64,000 bases of DNA from Agathobaculum hominis (GCF_014288055.1 NZ_JACOPK010000003.1:1-64000); one strand, 5' to 3'; numbered from the stretch's first letter, positions 26,271-34,676 are shown. Notes: generated by a model not told the origin, from the sequence alone. A program made the numbers and translations.

Positions 26271-26828
26271 ATGATACCGACCCCGGAACAGGCATGGGAG
26301 CTGCTGCGCGAATATAACAAGGGGGATTTTCACAGAAAGCACGGACGCATCGTGGGCGATGTGCTGCGCTGGTACGCGAATGAGCTCGGCTATGGAGACG
26401 AGGCGGATTTTTGGCAGGCCGTCGGCATTCTGCACGATCTGGATTTCGAGCAGTGGCCCGAGCAGCACTGCACAAAGGAGCAGGAGCTGCTGCGCGAGCG
26501 CGGCATCGACGAGCGCCTCATTCATGCGGTCGCAAGCCACGGCTACGCGCTGACCGTGGACATCGCGCCGGAACATGAGATGGAAAAGGTGCTCTATGCG
26601 GCGGACGAGCTGACCGGCCTGATCGGCGCGGTCGCGCTCATGCGCCCGTCGAAGAGCGTTAGCGACATGGAAGTGAAATCGGTCAGAAAAAAGTACAAGG
26701 ACAGGAAATTCGCCGCAGGCTGCTCGCGCAAGGTCATTGAGCGCGGCGCGGCGATGCTCAGCTGGGAGCTGAACACGCTTATCGAAAAGACCATTCTGGC
26801 GATGCGTGCGAGCGATGCTGTTGATTGA
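26271..26828 (+). CDS. HD-domain phosphohydrolase-like protein
   Basis: A 185-residue cytosolic protein. The HD-domain metal ligands are visible as His in FHRKHGRIVGDVLRWYA, HD in GILHDLDFEQWPEQH, His in AVASHGYAL and Asp in LYAADELTGLIGAVA. This matches small HD(IG) hydrolases of unknown substrate. GAAGGAGG precedes the ATG. It lies alone between cysK and the methionine transport operon; a shared transcript with cysK is prevented by the terminator at 26215. Confidence 0.85.
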   Translation: MIPTPEQAWELLREYNKGDFHRKHGRIVGDVLRWYANELGYGDEADFWQAVGILHDLDFEQWPEQHCTKEQELLRERGIDERLIHAVASHGYALTVDIAPEHEMEKVLYAADELTGLIGAVALMRPSKSVSDMEVKSVRKKYKDRKFAAGCSRKVIERGAAMLSWELNTLIEKTILAMRASDAVD

Positions 26829-26915
26829 AAACAGGCGAAACTGCTGATAAAACGGCGGGAGAAGCACGGATAATTGGACGATGTGACGGAATTAGCAATT
26901 CATACAATTCCGATG

Positions 26916-26944
26916 TTGACACTGGGGAATGAGAGTGCTATTAT
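26916..26944 (+). promoter_or_regulatory. Promoter of the met operon leader
   Basis: TTGACA (26916-26921), a 17-bp spacer and TATTAT (26939-26944), about 45 bases before the leader ORF. Confidence 0.8.
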
Positions 26945-26988
26945 ATAACCAACAAAAACAGTAGGTTAACGGAAAGGAGCAGAAAAGC

Positions 26989-27102
26989 ATGTTTATTCGG
27001 AACGAACGAATGTCGGGCTGCATGTGTATGTTTATGCCGCAGTATGCTCATCTGCTGTCTGCCCGATCGGATACGGGAACGGACGGACGCGGTCTTATTT
27101 GA
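26989..27102 (+). CDS. 37-codon Met/Cys-rich leader ORF upstream of metN
   Basis: Begins MFIRNERMSGCMCMFMPQY and stops at 27102. AAAGGAG lies 9 bases before the ATG. Five Met codons and two Cys codons fall in the first 16, including Met-Cys-Met-Phe-Met. An intrinsic terminator (27138-27168) lies between it and metN. This is the layout of ribosome-mediated attenuation: Met-tRNA shortage would stall the ribosome at the Met cluster and change downstream folding. The known family route in these bacteria is usually an S-box or Met T-box, and neither was recognised here. The antiterminator was not worked out. Confidence 0.65.
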   Translation: MFIRNERMSGCMCMFMPQYAHLLSARSDTGTDGRGLI

Positions 27103-27137
27103 CGCCGCGCACTGTTCCGGATCATGGATCGTCCTGA

Positions 27138-27168
27138 AGCGGGGAGCTGTGGGCTCTCCGCTTTTTTG
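27138..27168 (+). terminator. Attenuator-type terminator before metN
   Basis: Stem AGCGGGGAGC (27138-27147) pairs with GCTCTCCGCT (27153-27162, one G-U), followed by TTTTT. It lies 35 bases after the leader ORF stop codon and 21 before metN. Confidence 0.85.
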
Positions 27169-27188
27169 TGTAACAGGGAGGAATTGTT

Positions 27189-28235
27189 TTGATAGAACTG
27201 ACACATATCTCCAAGAATTTCGTCTCCGGCGGACGCACGGTGCACGCCGTGCAGGACGTCAGCCTTTCGATCGGCAAGGGCGAGATCTTCGGCATCATCG
27301 GCTTCTCCGGCGCCGGCAAGTCCACGCTCGTGCGATGCATCAATCTGCTCGAGCGGCCGACCTCCGGCTCGGTCACAGTGGACGGAAAGGAAATGACCGC
27401 GCTCTCCGCGAGGGAGCTGCGGCAGGCGCGTAAAAAGATCGGCATGATTTTTCAGCATTTCAATCTGATGCCGTCGCGCACCGTATTCGGAAACGTCGCG
27501 TATCCGCTGCGCGGCAGCGGTCTTTCCAGAGAGCAGATCGCGGACAAGGTGCACAGGCTGCTTGAGCTGGTCGGCATCGGAGACAAGGCAGAGGCGTATC
27601 CGAAACAGCTCTCCGGCGGCCAGAAGCAGCGCGTTGCCATCGCGCGGGCACTCGCAAACGACCCGAATGTGCTGCTGTGCGACGAGGCGACCTCGGCGCT
27701 CGACCCCCAGACCACCAAGGCGATCCTGCGGCTGCTGAAGAACCTGAACGAGAAGCTCGGCATCACGGTCGTCATCATCACGCACGAGATGGCCGTGGTC
27801 AAGGAGATCTGCGACCGCGTAGCGGTCATGGAGCACGGCAGGGTCGTCGAGCAGGGCGAGGTATTCAATGTGTTCGCAGATCCCCGGCAGGAGATCACCC
27901 GGAGCTTTATCCATACGACATCCAATCTCCGTAAGATCGAGGAGCTCATCGAGGAGGACTCTCCGGTGGTGCAGCTGAAGCCGGGCGAGCTCATCGTGCG
28001 CCTGAGCTACATTCAGCGCAACGTTTCCGAGCCGCTGATCTCGACGGTATCGCGCAAGTTCGATATTGTGCTCAACATTATCTTTTCCGATATTGCCATC
28101 GTGCAGAATGCGCCGATCGGCGGCACGGTCGCCATCATCAGCGGCGAGCGTGAACAGATCACGCAGGCAATCGCATATCTCATTGAGAAAAACGTAGGAG
28201 TGGAGGTGATCCGTGATGCAAGAATTTCTGAATAA
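27189..28235 (+). CDS. metN: Methionine ABC transporter ATP-binding protein
   Basis: A 348-residue ATPase of the MetNIQ importer, acting at the inner face of the membrane. Walker A is GFSGAGKSTL, the ABC signature LSGGQKQRVAIARAL, Walker B VLLCDEATSALD and the switch His in IITHEM. Residues about 265-345 form the C-terminal NIL domain that binds methionine and inhibits transport. The start is TTG at 27189 after GGGAGGAA. It overlaps metI by 20 bp. Expression is probably set by the upstream leader ORF and terminator. Confidence 0.95.
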   Translation: MIELTHISKNFVSGGRTVHAVQDVSLSIGKGEIFGIIGFSGAGKSTLVRCINLLERPTSGSVTVDGKEMTALSARELRQARKKIGMIFQHFNLMPSRTVFGNVAYPLRGSGLSREQIADKVHRLLELVGIGDKAEAYPKQLSGGQKQRVAIARALANDPNVLLCDEATSALDPQTTKAILRLLKNLNEKLGITVVIITHEMAVVKEICDRVAVMEHGRVVEQGEVFNVFADPRQEITRSFIHTTSNLRKIEELIEEDSPVVQLKPGELIVRLSYIQRNVSEPLISTVSRKFDIVLNIIFSDIAIVQNAPIGGTVAIISGEREQITQAIAYLIEKNVGVEVIRDARISE

Positions 28236-28896
28236 CATCATTCCGAACGTAATGGCAAAGCTGCCGGACTTCTACGCGGCGATCGGCGATACGCTGCTCA
28301 TGGTGGTCTGGTCGGGTGCGATCTCGTTCGTGCTCGGTCTGGCGCTCGGCGTGCTGCTCACGGTCACAAAGCCGGGCGGCATTCTGGAAAACAAAGTCGT
28401 CTACCAGATCGTCGACAAGCTGGTCAGCCTGTTCCGCTCCATCCCGTTCATCATCCTGCTGACGTGGGTCATGCCGTTCTCCCGCGTCATCATGGGCACG
28501 GCGCTGTATGTGCGCGGCGCGATCGTTCCTCTGGTGTTCGGCGCGGTGCCGTTCTTCACCCGGCAGGTCGAGGGCGCGCTCGCGGAGCTGGACGGCGGTC
28601 TGATCGAGGCGGCGCTCTCCATGGGCTCGACGCCGCTTGAGATCATCTTCCGCGTCTACCTCAAGGAAAGCGTCGCGGCGATCGCACGCGGCACGACCAT
28701 CACGGCCATCAGCCTGCTCAACCTCACTGCAATGGCGGGCGTTGTCGGCGCAGGCGGTCTGGGCGATTTCGCCATCCGCTATGGCCACGACCGCAACATG
28801 GTCGACATCACCAACGTCACGGTGCTGGTCCTGGTCATTATCGTTTGCATTATGGAGTTCATTGGCGGCCAGGTCGTCAGGAAGAACACGCATTAA
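28216..28896 (+). CDS. metI: Methionine ABC transporter permease
   Basis: A 226-residue permease with five hydrophobic helices and the coupling motif EAALSMGSTPLEIIFRVYLKES that contacts MetN. Start ATG 28216 has GGAGGTG at the right distance and overlaps the 3' end of metN, so translation is coupled. The binding protein gene metQ is separated from it by an LDH-like gene, which is not the usual order. Confidence 0.95.
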   Translation: MQEFLNNIIPNVMAKLPDFYAAIGDTLLMVVWSGAISFVLGLALGVLLTVTKPGGILENKVVYQIVDKLVSLFRSIPFIILLTWVMPFSRVIMGTALYVRGAIVPLVFGAVPFFTRQVEGALAELDGGLIEAALSMGSTPLEIIFRVYLKESVAAIARGTTITAISLLNLTAMAGVVGAGGLGDFAIRYGHDRNMVDITNVTVLVLVIIVCIMEFIGGQVVRKNTH

Positions 28897-28908
28897 GGAG
28901 AGTCTGAC

Positions 28909-29862
28909 ATGAGTATTTCCAATCGTAAAGTTGTTATCGTGGGCGCAGGCCATGTCGGCTCCCATGTCGGCTATGCGCTGATCTCGCAGAGCCTCGCAGA
29001 CGAGATCGTCTACATCGACTCCGACCGCGCAAAGGCTGTTGCACAGGCGCTCGATCTGACCGACGCGACCAACTATCTGCCGGTCCGCACCAAAGTCACC
29101 GCCGGTGATTACAGCGATGCCGCCGATGCGCAGATCATGATCATCGCGGCAGGCCCGCTGCCGAGCGGCAGTCAGACCCGCATGGATACGCTGGGGCAGA
29201 CCATCGAGATCCTGAAGGAAGTTACCGCATCCATCAAAAAATCCGGCTTTGACGGCATTATCGTCAATATCTCCAACCCGGCGGACGTTATCACGCATTA
29301 TATTCAGCACACGCTGAACTGGGTACCGGAGCGTATCTTTTCCACGAGCACCACGCTCGATTCCGCAAGACTGCGCCGCGCGATCGCGCAGGAGACCGGC
29401 ATCGACCAGAAATCCATCACTGCATACGCGCTCGGCGAGCACGGCGAGAGCCAGATGGTCGCGTGGTCGGCTGTCACCATTGCCGGCAAGCCGCTCAGCC
29501 AGTGGCGCGACGAGTACCCGGACACGTTCGGAAAGCTCGACCTCGATGCCCTCGCCGATGCGGGCCGCGAGGGCGGCTGGACCATCCTGCGCGGCAAGGG
29601 CTGTACCGAGTTCGGTATCGGCGCGTCTGCGGCGGAGGTCGTCCGCGCCATCTTCTACAACGAGAACCGCGTCCTTTCGGTCTCTGTCCTGCTGGACGGT
29701 CAGTACGGTCAGCACGATGTCTATGCGAGCGTCCCGGCGATCGTGGGTCGCGACGGCATCGCGCACATCATCGAGCTGCATCTCACCCCGGAGGAGCAGG
29801 AGAAGTTCGACGCCTCCTGCCGGACCATGAGCGACAATTATCAGCTTTCGCTCACCCTCTAA
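28909..29862 (+). CDS. L-2-hydroxyacid dehydrogenase of the LDH/HicDH group
   Basis: A 317-residue NAD-dependent dehydrogenase. It has the Rossmann start VVIVGAGHVGSHVG, ISNPADVITHYIQ, the substrate Arg in TTLDSARLRRA and the catalytic His in ALGEHGESQMVAWS. The segments GRDGIAHIIELHLTPEEQEKF and GRGKG-type GGWTILRGKG resemble L-2-hydroxyisocaproate dehydrogenase more than true LDH, and the specificity loop (AGPLPSGSQTR) lacks the LDH Gln. It lies between metI and metQ, so a hydrophobic or methylthio 2-oxo acid is the likely substrate (inference). AAGGAGAG precedes the ATG. Confidence 0.85.
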   Translation: MSISNRKVVIVGAGHVGSHVGYALISQSLADEIVYIDSDRAKAVAQALDLTDATNYLPVRTKVTAGDYSDAADAQIMIIAAGPLPSGSQTRMDTLGQTIEILKEVTASIKKSGFDGIIVNISNPADVITHYIQHTLNWVPERIFSTSTTLDSARLRRAIAQETGIDQKSITAYALGEHGESQMVAWSAVTIAGKPLSQWRDEYPDTFGKLDLDALADAGREGGWTILRGKGCTEFGIGASAAEVVRAIFYNENRVLSVSVLLDGQYGQHDVYASVPAIVGRDGIAHIIELHLTPEEQEKFDASCRTMSDNYQLSLTL

Positions 29863-29907
29863 CATCAGTTAATTAAAAAGTTCACATCATAAATGGAGGT
29901 AATCCCA

Positions 29908-30795
29908 ATGAAGCTCAAAAGAATTATCGCACTTTCCCTGTCCGCCGCCAGCCTCGCGCTCGCTCTGACCGCATGCGGCTCTTCGAGCAGTGCTTCCGAT
30001 GATGCCGCACAGGCATCCGGCAGCAGCGACGCACAGACCACCGTAAAGCTCGGCGTTGTCGGCGCGATCTACGAGGATATCTGGGCGCCGGCGAAGGAGA
30101 AGCTCGCAGACGAGGGCATCGACCTCGAGTTCGTACAGTTTTCCGATTATGTAACCCCGAACAATGCGCTCGCCAACGGCGAGATCGACCTCAACGCCTT
30201 CCAGCACCGCATCTATCTCCAGAGCGAGATCGACAGCTACGGCTACGAGATCGAGAACATCGGCAACACCTTCATCATCCCGCTCAACCTGTACTCCGAC
30301 AAGGTGAAGTCGGTCGATGAGCTCAAGGACGGCGATACCGTCGCTATCCCGGACGACGCGACCAACGGCGGCCGCGCACTCAAGGTGCTGGAGGCTGCCG
30401 GCCTCATCAAGCTCAAGGACGGCGCGGATTTCAACCCGACCGTTGATGACATCGAGACCTATAACAAGCAGATCAAGATTGAGGAGCTGAAGGCGAACAT
30501 CATCCCGTCCACGCTCGCGGATGTGACCGCAGGCGTTGTAAACGGCAACTATGCTCTCGATTTCGGCCTCAAGACCGAGGACGCGATCTACAAGGACGAC
30601 AAGCTGGACATTGAGGAATACTGGAACCTTATCGCAGCGCGCACCGAGGATCTGTCCGACCCGGCGAAGGTCGAGACCTATAGGAAGGTCGTTGCGGCGT
30701 TCCAGTCGGACGAGACCGAGGCGGTATTCAACGATCAGTTCGGCGGCTACTTCATCAAGGCAGGCTGGGATCAGGACCTGCTCGCTGACAAGTAA
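29908..30795 (+). CDS. metQ: Methionine ABC transporter substrate-binding lipoprotein
   Basis: A 295-residue lipoprotein. The signal peptide ends in the lipobox LTAC (Cys near 24), followed by a Ser-rich linker and an NlpA/MetQ domain: KLGVVGAIYEDIWAPAKEKL, EFVQFSDYVTPNNALANGEIDLNAFQH, IENIGNTFIIPLNLYSDKV, AIPDDATNGGRALKVLEAAGLIKLK. It delivers methionine (or a related compound) to MetNI. ATG 29908 follows GGAGGTAA. A terminator-like hairpin follows, giving possible transcript processing. Confidence 0.94.
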   Translation: MKLKRIIALSLSAASLALALTACGSSSSASDDAAQASGSSDAQTTVKLGVVGAIYEDIWAPAKEKLADEGIDLEFVQFSDYVTPNNALANGEIDLNAFQHRIYLQSEIDSYGYEIENIGNTFIIPLNLYSDKVKSVDELKDGDTVAIPDDATNGGRALKVLEAAGLIKLKDGADFNPTVDDIETYNKQIKIEELKANIIPSTLADVTAGVVNGNYALDFGLKTEDAIYKDDKLDIEEYWNLIAARTEDLSDPAKVETYRKVVAAFQSDETEAVFNDQFGGYFIKAGWDQDLLADK

Positions 30796-30808
30796 AATGC
30801 AACCGTAC

Positions 30809-30836
30809 AGTGCCGCCGTTTCGGCGGCACTTTCCA
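30809..30836 (+). terminator. Hairpin after metQ
   Basis: A 10-bp stem AGTGCCGCCG/CGGCGGCACT with a TTT loop, followed by TTCC. It may be a partial terminator limiting expression of the genes behind metQ. Confidence 0.65.
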
Positions 30837-30852
30837 CAGGAAGGAAATGACC

Positions 30853-31103
30853 ATGCAAATCAACAGACAGGCTCTGCGGAGCATCATCCCGGACGAGGCG
30901 CGCCTGCTTTTTGCGGAACAGATTCCGCCGGAATACCAGAGCGACGCGCTCGGGCGCAGAACCGGCACGGCATTTCCAAGCGTCCGTATTTCCTGCGCGA
31001 GACGCCGAAGGAAAATCTCGCCGTGATGAACCGCATCAAGACGGCGCTCGACCCGAAACATATCTTGAACGATCAGAAATCTTACATTGTGGGAGGAAAA
31101 TAA
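30853..31103 (+). pseudogene. Internally deleted FAD-linked 2-hydroxyacid oxidase (GlcD-like)
   Basis: The N-terminal piece LRSIIPDEARLLFAEQIPPEYQSDALGRRTG (from the ATG at 30853) resembles the start of GlcD/D-lactate dehydrogenase proteins. The piece ENLAVMNRIKTALDPKHILNDQKSY (ending near 31100, another frame) matches their C-terminus. A functional member has about 460 residues, so some 400 codons are missing and the two ends are joined out of frame near 30975. A GGAAGGAA ribosome site remains. The gene was probably once part of the met operon. Identification rests on short segments. Confidence 0.65.
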
Positions 31104-31104
31104 A

Positions 31105-32274
31105 ATGCAGAGCTTATCCGAACGCACGGCCGGCTTCACCGACTCGGTCATCCGCCGCATGACGCGCGTTTCCATGCAGTACGGCGCGGTCAACGTGTCG
31201 CAGGGCTTCCCGGACTTTGAACCGCCGAAGGAGATCCTCGACCGCATGGCGCAGGTCGCCTATGAGGATTTTCATCAGTATTCCATCACCTGGGGCTCGC
31301 AGAACTTTCGCGAGGCGCTCGCCGCCAAGCAGTCGCGCTGTATGGGCCGGAAGATCGACCCGAACACCGAGATCGTCACGACCTGCGGCAGCACCGAGGC
31401 GATGATGGCGGCGATGATGACCGTCACCAATCCGGGCGACAAGGTCATCATTTTCTCCCCGTTCTACGAAAACTACGGCGCGGATACCATCCTGTCGGGC
31501 GCAGAGCCGATCTATGTGCCGCTCGTGCCGCCGGATTTCCATTTTGACCCGGCCGTCCTCGAGGATGCGTTCCGCCAGCACCCCAAGGCGATGATCCTGT
31601 GCAACCCCTCCAATCCCTGCGGCAAGGTGTTCACGCGCGAGGAGCTGGAATTTATCGCGACGCTCGCGGAAAAGTACGATACCTATGTCATCACTGACGA
31701 GGTCTACGAGCACATCGTCTACGCGCCGCACAAGCATACCTACTTCGCGACCCTGCCGGGCATGTGGGATCGCACGCTGTCGTGCTCGTCGCTGTCCAAG
31801 ACCTACTCGATCACCGGCTGGCGTCTCGGCTACATCATCGCGCCGCCGAACATCATCGACCGCGCGAAAAAGGTGCACGATTTCCTGACGGTCGGCGCGG
31901 CGGCGCCGCTTCAGGAGGCCGTTGTCACCGGACTGAAGTTCGGGCCGGGATACTATGACGACCTGCTCGCCAAGTACACTCATAAAAAGGAGCTGTTCCT
32001 CAAGGGTCTGGACGAGCTGAACATCACGCACACCGACCCGGAGGGCGCGTATTATGTGCTGCTCGACATTTCCGAGTTCGGCTACGAGAGCGATCTCGAA
32101 TTCTGCGAGGATTTGGCGCATTATGCCGGCGTGGGCGCGGTCCCGGGCTCGAGCTTTTTCCGCGAGCCGGTCAACCACCTCATCCGCCTGCATTTTGCGA
32201 AGAAGGACGAGACGCTGCTCGAGGCGCTGAACCGTCTGGAGGGTCTGCGCACGAAGATCAAGCCGAAAAAGTAA
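31105..32274 (+). CDS. Class I/II PLP aminotransferase
   Basis: A 389-residue cytosolic aminotransferase, fold type I. Visible: NVSQGFPDFEPPKEI near the N-terminus, YSITWGSQNFREALA, the Asn/Asp/Tyr set (NPSNPCGKVF, ITDEVYEHIVY), the PLP lysine in SSLSKTYSITGWRLGY and the substrate Arg in HLIRLHFA. Closest groups are methionine or aromatic aminotransferases such as YbdL/KAT. In this operon it could interconvert methionine and its 2-oxo acid. ATG 31105 follows GGAGG. Confidence 0.9.
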   Translation: MQSLSERTAGFTDSVIRRMTRVSMQYGAVNVSQGFPDFEPPKEILDRMAQVAYEDFHQYSITWGSQNFREALAAKQSRCMGRKIDPNTEIVTTCGSTEAMMAAMMTVTNPGDKVIIFSPFYENYGADTILSGAEPIYVPLVPPDFHFDPAVLEDAFRQHPKAMILCNPSNPCGKVFTREELEFIATLAEKYDTYVITDEVYEHIVYAPHKHTYFATLPGMWDRTLSCSSLSKTYSITGWRLGYIIAPPNIIDRAKKVHDFLTVGAAAPLQEAVVTGLKFGPGYYDDLLAKYTHKKELFLKGLDELNITHTDPEGAYYVLLDISEFGYESDLEFCEDLAHYAGVGAVPGSSFFREPVNHLIRLHFAKKDETLLEALNRLEGLRTKIKPKK

Positions 32275-32286
32275 GGAGGACGTATC

Positions 32287-33456
32287 ATGGACGTAAGGAA
32301 AGCGGCGGAGGCGGCGCACGACTATCTCGTTTCCATCCGCCGGGAATTTCATCAGCATCCCGAGCTGAGCATGCAGGAATTCCGCACCGCGCAGAGGATC
32401 GAAGAGGAGCTTGACCGGCTCGGCATCCCGCACACCCGTGTCGGGGAGACCGGCGTGCTCGGCACGCTGCGCGGCGAAAAGGAGGGCGGAGGAGCCGTCG
32501 TCCTGCGCGCGGACATCGATGCGCTCCCCATCGAGGAGACGCATGAATGCGCGTACCGCTCGCAGAATCCCGGCGTCATGCACGCCTGCGGCCATGATGC
32601 GCACGCGGCCTGCCTGCTCGGCGGTGCGAAGATCCTCGCGGAGCACCGGGACGCCTTCGGGGGCGAGGTGCGGCTGGTGTTTCAGCCGGCAGAGGAGATC
32701 GGGCAGGGCGCAAAGCCGTTCATCGCGGCGGGCGTGCTGGACGGCGCGGAGCGCGTGTTCGGCCTGCATACCGCGCACGATCTGAGATCCGGCACGGTCG
32801 GCCTCAAGCCGGGTCTGAACAACGCCGCCGTCGACCATTTCCGCATCGAGGTGCACGGTAAATCCACCCATGTCTCCACGCCGCACCTCGGCACGGACGC
32901 GCTCTATATCGCAAGCCAGATCGTCGTCGCGGTGCAGGGACTGGTCACGCGCATGACCTCGCCGACCGAGCCGGTCATCATCGGCATCGGCTGCCTGAAC
33001 GCCGGCACGACCTACAACGCCGTGGCGGAGCACGCCGTCATGGAGGGCACGACGCGCACGGTGTCGCAGGAGAGCCGCGACCGCATCCGCAGACTGGTAA
33101 CTGAGACGGCGGACAGCATCGCCGCCATTTACGGCGGCACGGCCGAGATCGTCTGGACGGACTTTGCCGCCGCGCTCATCAATGACGCAGAGGTGTGTCG
33201 CGAGGCGGCGGCTGTCGCGGACAGTCTGCTCGGCGAGGGGCATGTCGTTACCGACCGCGAGCTGTCGCTGAGCGGCGATAACTTCGCGGAATTCGAGCTG
33301 TACAGGCCGGGCGCCTATGCCTACCTCGGCACGGGCAACCCGGACAAGCCGCACACGGTCGTTTCCAACCACAACGGCGGCTTTGATGTGGATGAGGATG
33401 CGCTCGTGACCGGCGCGGCGCTCTACGCCGGCTACGCGCTCGCAAGACTGGGATAA
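32287..33456 (+). CDS. M20 family amidohydrolase (hippurate/N-acyl-amino-acid hydrolase type)
   Basis: A 389-residue metal-dependent hydrolase. M20D features: LVSIRREFHQHPELSMQEFRTAQRI, ALPIEETHECAYRS, the metal-binding MHACGHDAHAACLLGGAKIL, FQPAEEIGQGAKPFI, the dimerisation domain from about 185, and late NHNGGFDVDEDAL. Such enzymes release amino acids from N-acyl forms. Position in the met operon, 12 bp after the aminotransferase, suggests N-acyl-methionine or a similar substrate (inference). AAGGAGG precedes the ATG. Confidence 0.92.
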   Translation: MDVRKAAEAAHDYLVSIRREFHQHPELSMQEFRTAQRIEEELDRLGIPHTRVGETGVLGTLRGEKEGGGAVVLRADIDALPIEETHECAYRSQNPGVMHACGHDAHAACLLGGAKILAEHRDAFGGEVRLVFQPAEEIGQGAKPFIAAGVLDGAERVFGLHTAHDLRSGTVGLKPGLNNAAVDHFRIEVHGKSTHVSTPHLGTDALYIASQIVVAVQGLVTRMTSPTEPVIIGIGCLNAGTTYNAVAEHAVMEGTTRTVSQESRDRIRRLVTETADSIAAIYGGTAEIVWTDFAAALINDAEVCREAAAVADSLLGEGHVVTDRELSLSGDNFAEFELYRPGAYAYLGTGNPDKPHTVVSNHNGGFDVDEDALVTGAALYAGYALARLG

Positions 33457-33474
33457 AGACAAGGAGGGAACGTC

Positions 33475-34095
33475 ATGGACAATCCACTGCGCTATCAGAT
33501 GACCGAATATGACTGCGGCCCGACGAGCATGCTCAATGCAGTCAGCTACCTGTTCCGCCGCGACGAGATACCGCCCGAGCTGACCCGGAACATCATGCTG
33601 TACTGTCTGGACTGCTTCGGCGAGGACGGCAGCACGGGCAGGCGCGGCACCTCGCGGATGGCGATGATGTTCCTCAGCAACTGGCTCAACGGCTATGGCG
33701 AGACCGGCCATCTGGCGGTATCGAGCCGCTATCTGTCCGGCCGGGAGGTGAACTTCTCCCAGAACGGCCCGCTCCGGGACGCTCTGCGGCGCGGCGGCGC
33801 GGCGGTCGTGCGGCTCGACCTGGAGGGCTGGCACTATGTGCTGCTGACCCGTATCGAGGGCGGGGACGTTTATCTGTTCGACCCGTATTACCATGAGGGG
33901 CCGTTCGACAACGCTGCGCTGCGCGTCACCGACGAGCATCCCTGCTCCTATAACCGTATCGTTCCCGTTCACTATTTCGAGCGGGAGGAGATCAGCGTCT
34001 ATTCGCTCGGGCCCTTCGATACCCGGGAGGCCATCCTGCTGTTCAATACGGACACCGAGCTGACCGAGGACAAGACGGTCGAGTATTTCATCTGA
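33475..34095 (+). CDS. Peptidase C39-like protein
   Basis: A 206-residue protein without signal peptide. The papain-like C39 layout is seen in YQMTEYDCGPTSMLNAVSYLF (nucleophile Cys near 14), GWHYVLLTRIEGGDVYLFDPYYHEG (His and Asp). It lacks ABC transporter domains, so it is not a bacteriocin exporter. Substrate unknown; stand-alone C39-like proteins are often peptidases or inactive binding proteins. It lies 18 bp after the M20 gene and ends the operon. AAGGAGGG precedes the ATG. Confidence 0.8.
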   Translation: MDNPLRYQMTEYDCGPTSMLNAVSYLFRRDEIPPELTRNIMLYCLDCFGEDGSTGRRGTSRMAMMFLSNWLNGYGETGHLAVSSRYLSGREVNFSQNGPLRDALRRGGAAVVRLDLEGWHYVLLTRIEGGDVYLFDPYYHEGPFDNAALRVTDEHPCSYNRIVPVHYFEREEISVYSLGPFDTREAILLFNTDTELTEDKTVEYFI

Positions 34096-34129
34096 GATTG
34101 CCGCGAAGCTGTGTTTTTTCGTCACTCTC

Positions 34130-34158
34130 TTGCCAAGACCGCCCTGTGTGCGTATAAT
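34130..34158 (+). promoter_or_regulatory. Promoter of small gene 34198
   Basis: TTGCCA (34130-34135), 17-bp spacer, perfect TATAAT (34153-34158). Confidence 0.75.
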
Positions 34159-34197
34159 GAAAGTGCATAACGGAATTCAGACAAGGGAGTGAGTGAT

Positions 34198-34572
34198 ATG
34201 GAACGGGATTTCCTCAAGCAGAGCATTCGTAGAGAACTGGATTACTATCGGGACGGCCTGTTCAATGAGGACGGGGACGAAGAGTGGGTGCGCGCATGGT
34301 CTGCGCCGGATGATGATGACTCGATGGCGGAAAACGGCTTTCTGAATGTCGCGATGGCGCATCTCACAGGCGACGAGTGCGACGAGATCGTGCTGCTCGG
34401 CACGGAATACGGCTATCATCAGCCAGATTACGACAGCTATATCGACATCGGCGCCGCTTTTGTCAACGATATGAGCACCGGCTTTCTTCAGACCGAGGGA
34501 AGCGAGGAGGACTGGGAACAGCTGATCGACAGTATCGCGGATATTCTGGGGAAAAGCCTGTCGCGAGACTGA
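34198..34572 (+). CDS. Small acidic protein of unknown function
   Basis: A 124-residue, strongly acidic protein (many Asp/Glu, e.g. FNEDGDEEWVRAWSAPDDDDS), no signal peptide or membrane helix. Not recognised. ATG 34198 is preferred over GTG 34189 because AAGGGAG lies about 9 bases before it. It has its own promoter and lies just upstream of tRNA-fMet, outside the island. An immunity-protein-like or chaperone-like role would be guesswork. Confidence 0.65.
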   Translation: MERDFLKQSIRRELDYYRDGLFNEDGDEEWVRAWSAPDDDDSMAENGFLNVAMAHLTGDECDEIVLLGTEYGYHQPDYDSYIDIGAAFVNDMSTGFLQTEGSEEDWEQLIDSIADILGKSLSRD

Positions 34573-34647
34573 CGCTTCGGTGACGGGCAGGACAGGAGCC
34601 GCACAGAGGGCGTGAACAGAAAAAGTAAAATTTTTTTAAAATACCTA

Positions 34648-34676
34648 TTGACAATCTGCACCCTGCATGATATTAT
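34648..34676 (+). promoter_or_regulatory. Promoter of tRNA-fMet
   Basis: Perfect TTGACA (34648-34653), 17-bp spacer, TATTAT (34671-34676), about 50 bases before the tRNA. Confidence 0.8.

Noticed and set aside
31114..34125. 1003-codon minus-strand open frame across the aminotransferase and M20 genes
   Set aside because: It spans several clear plus-strand genes and their intergenic ribosome sites; a composition artefact.
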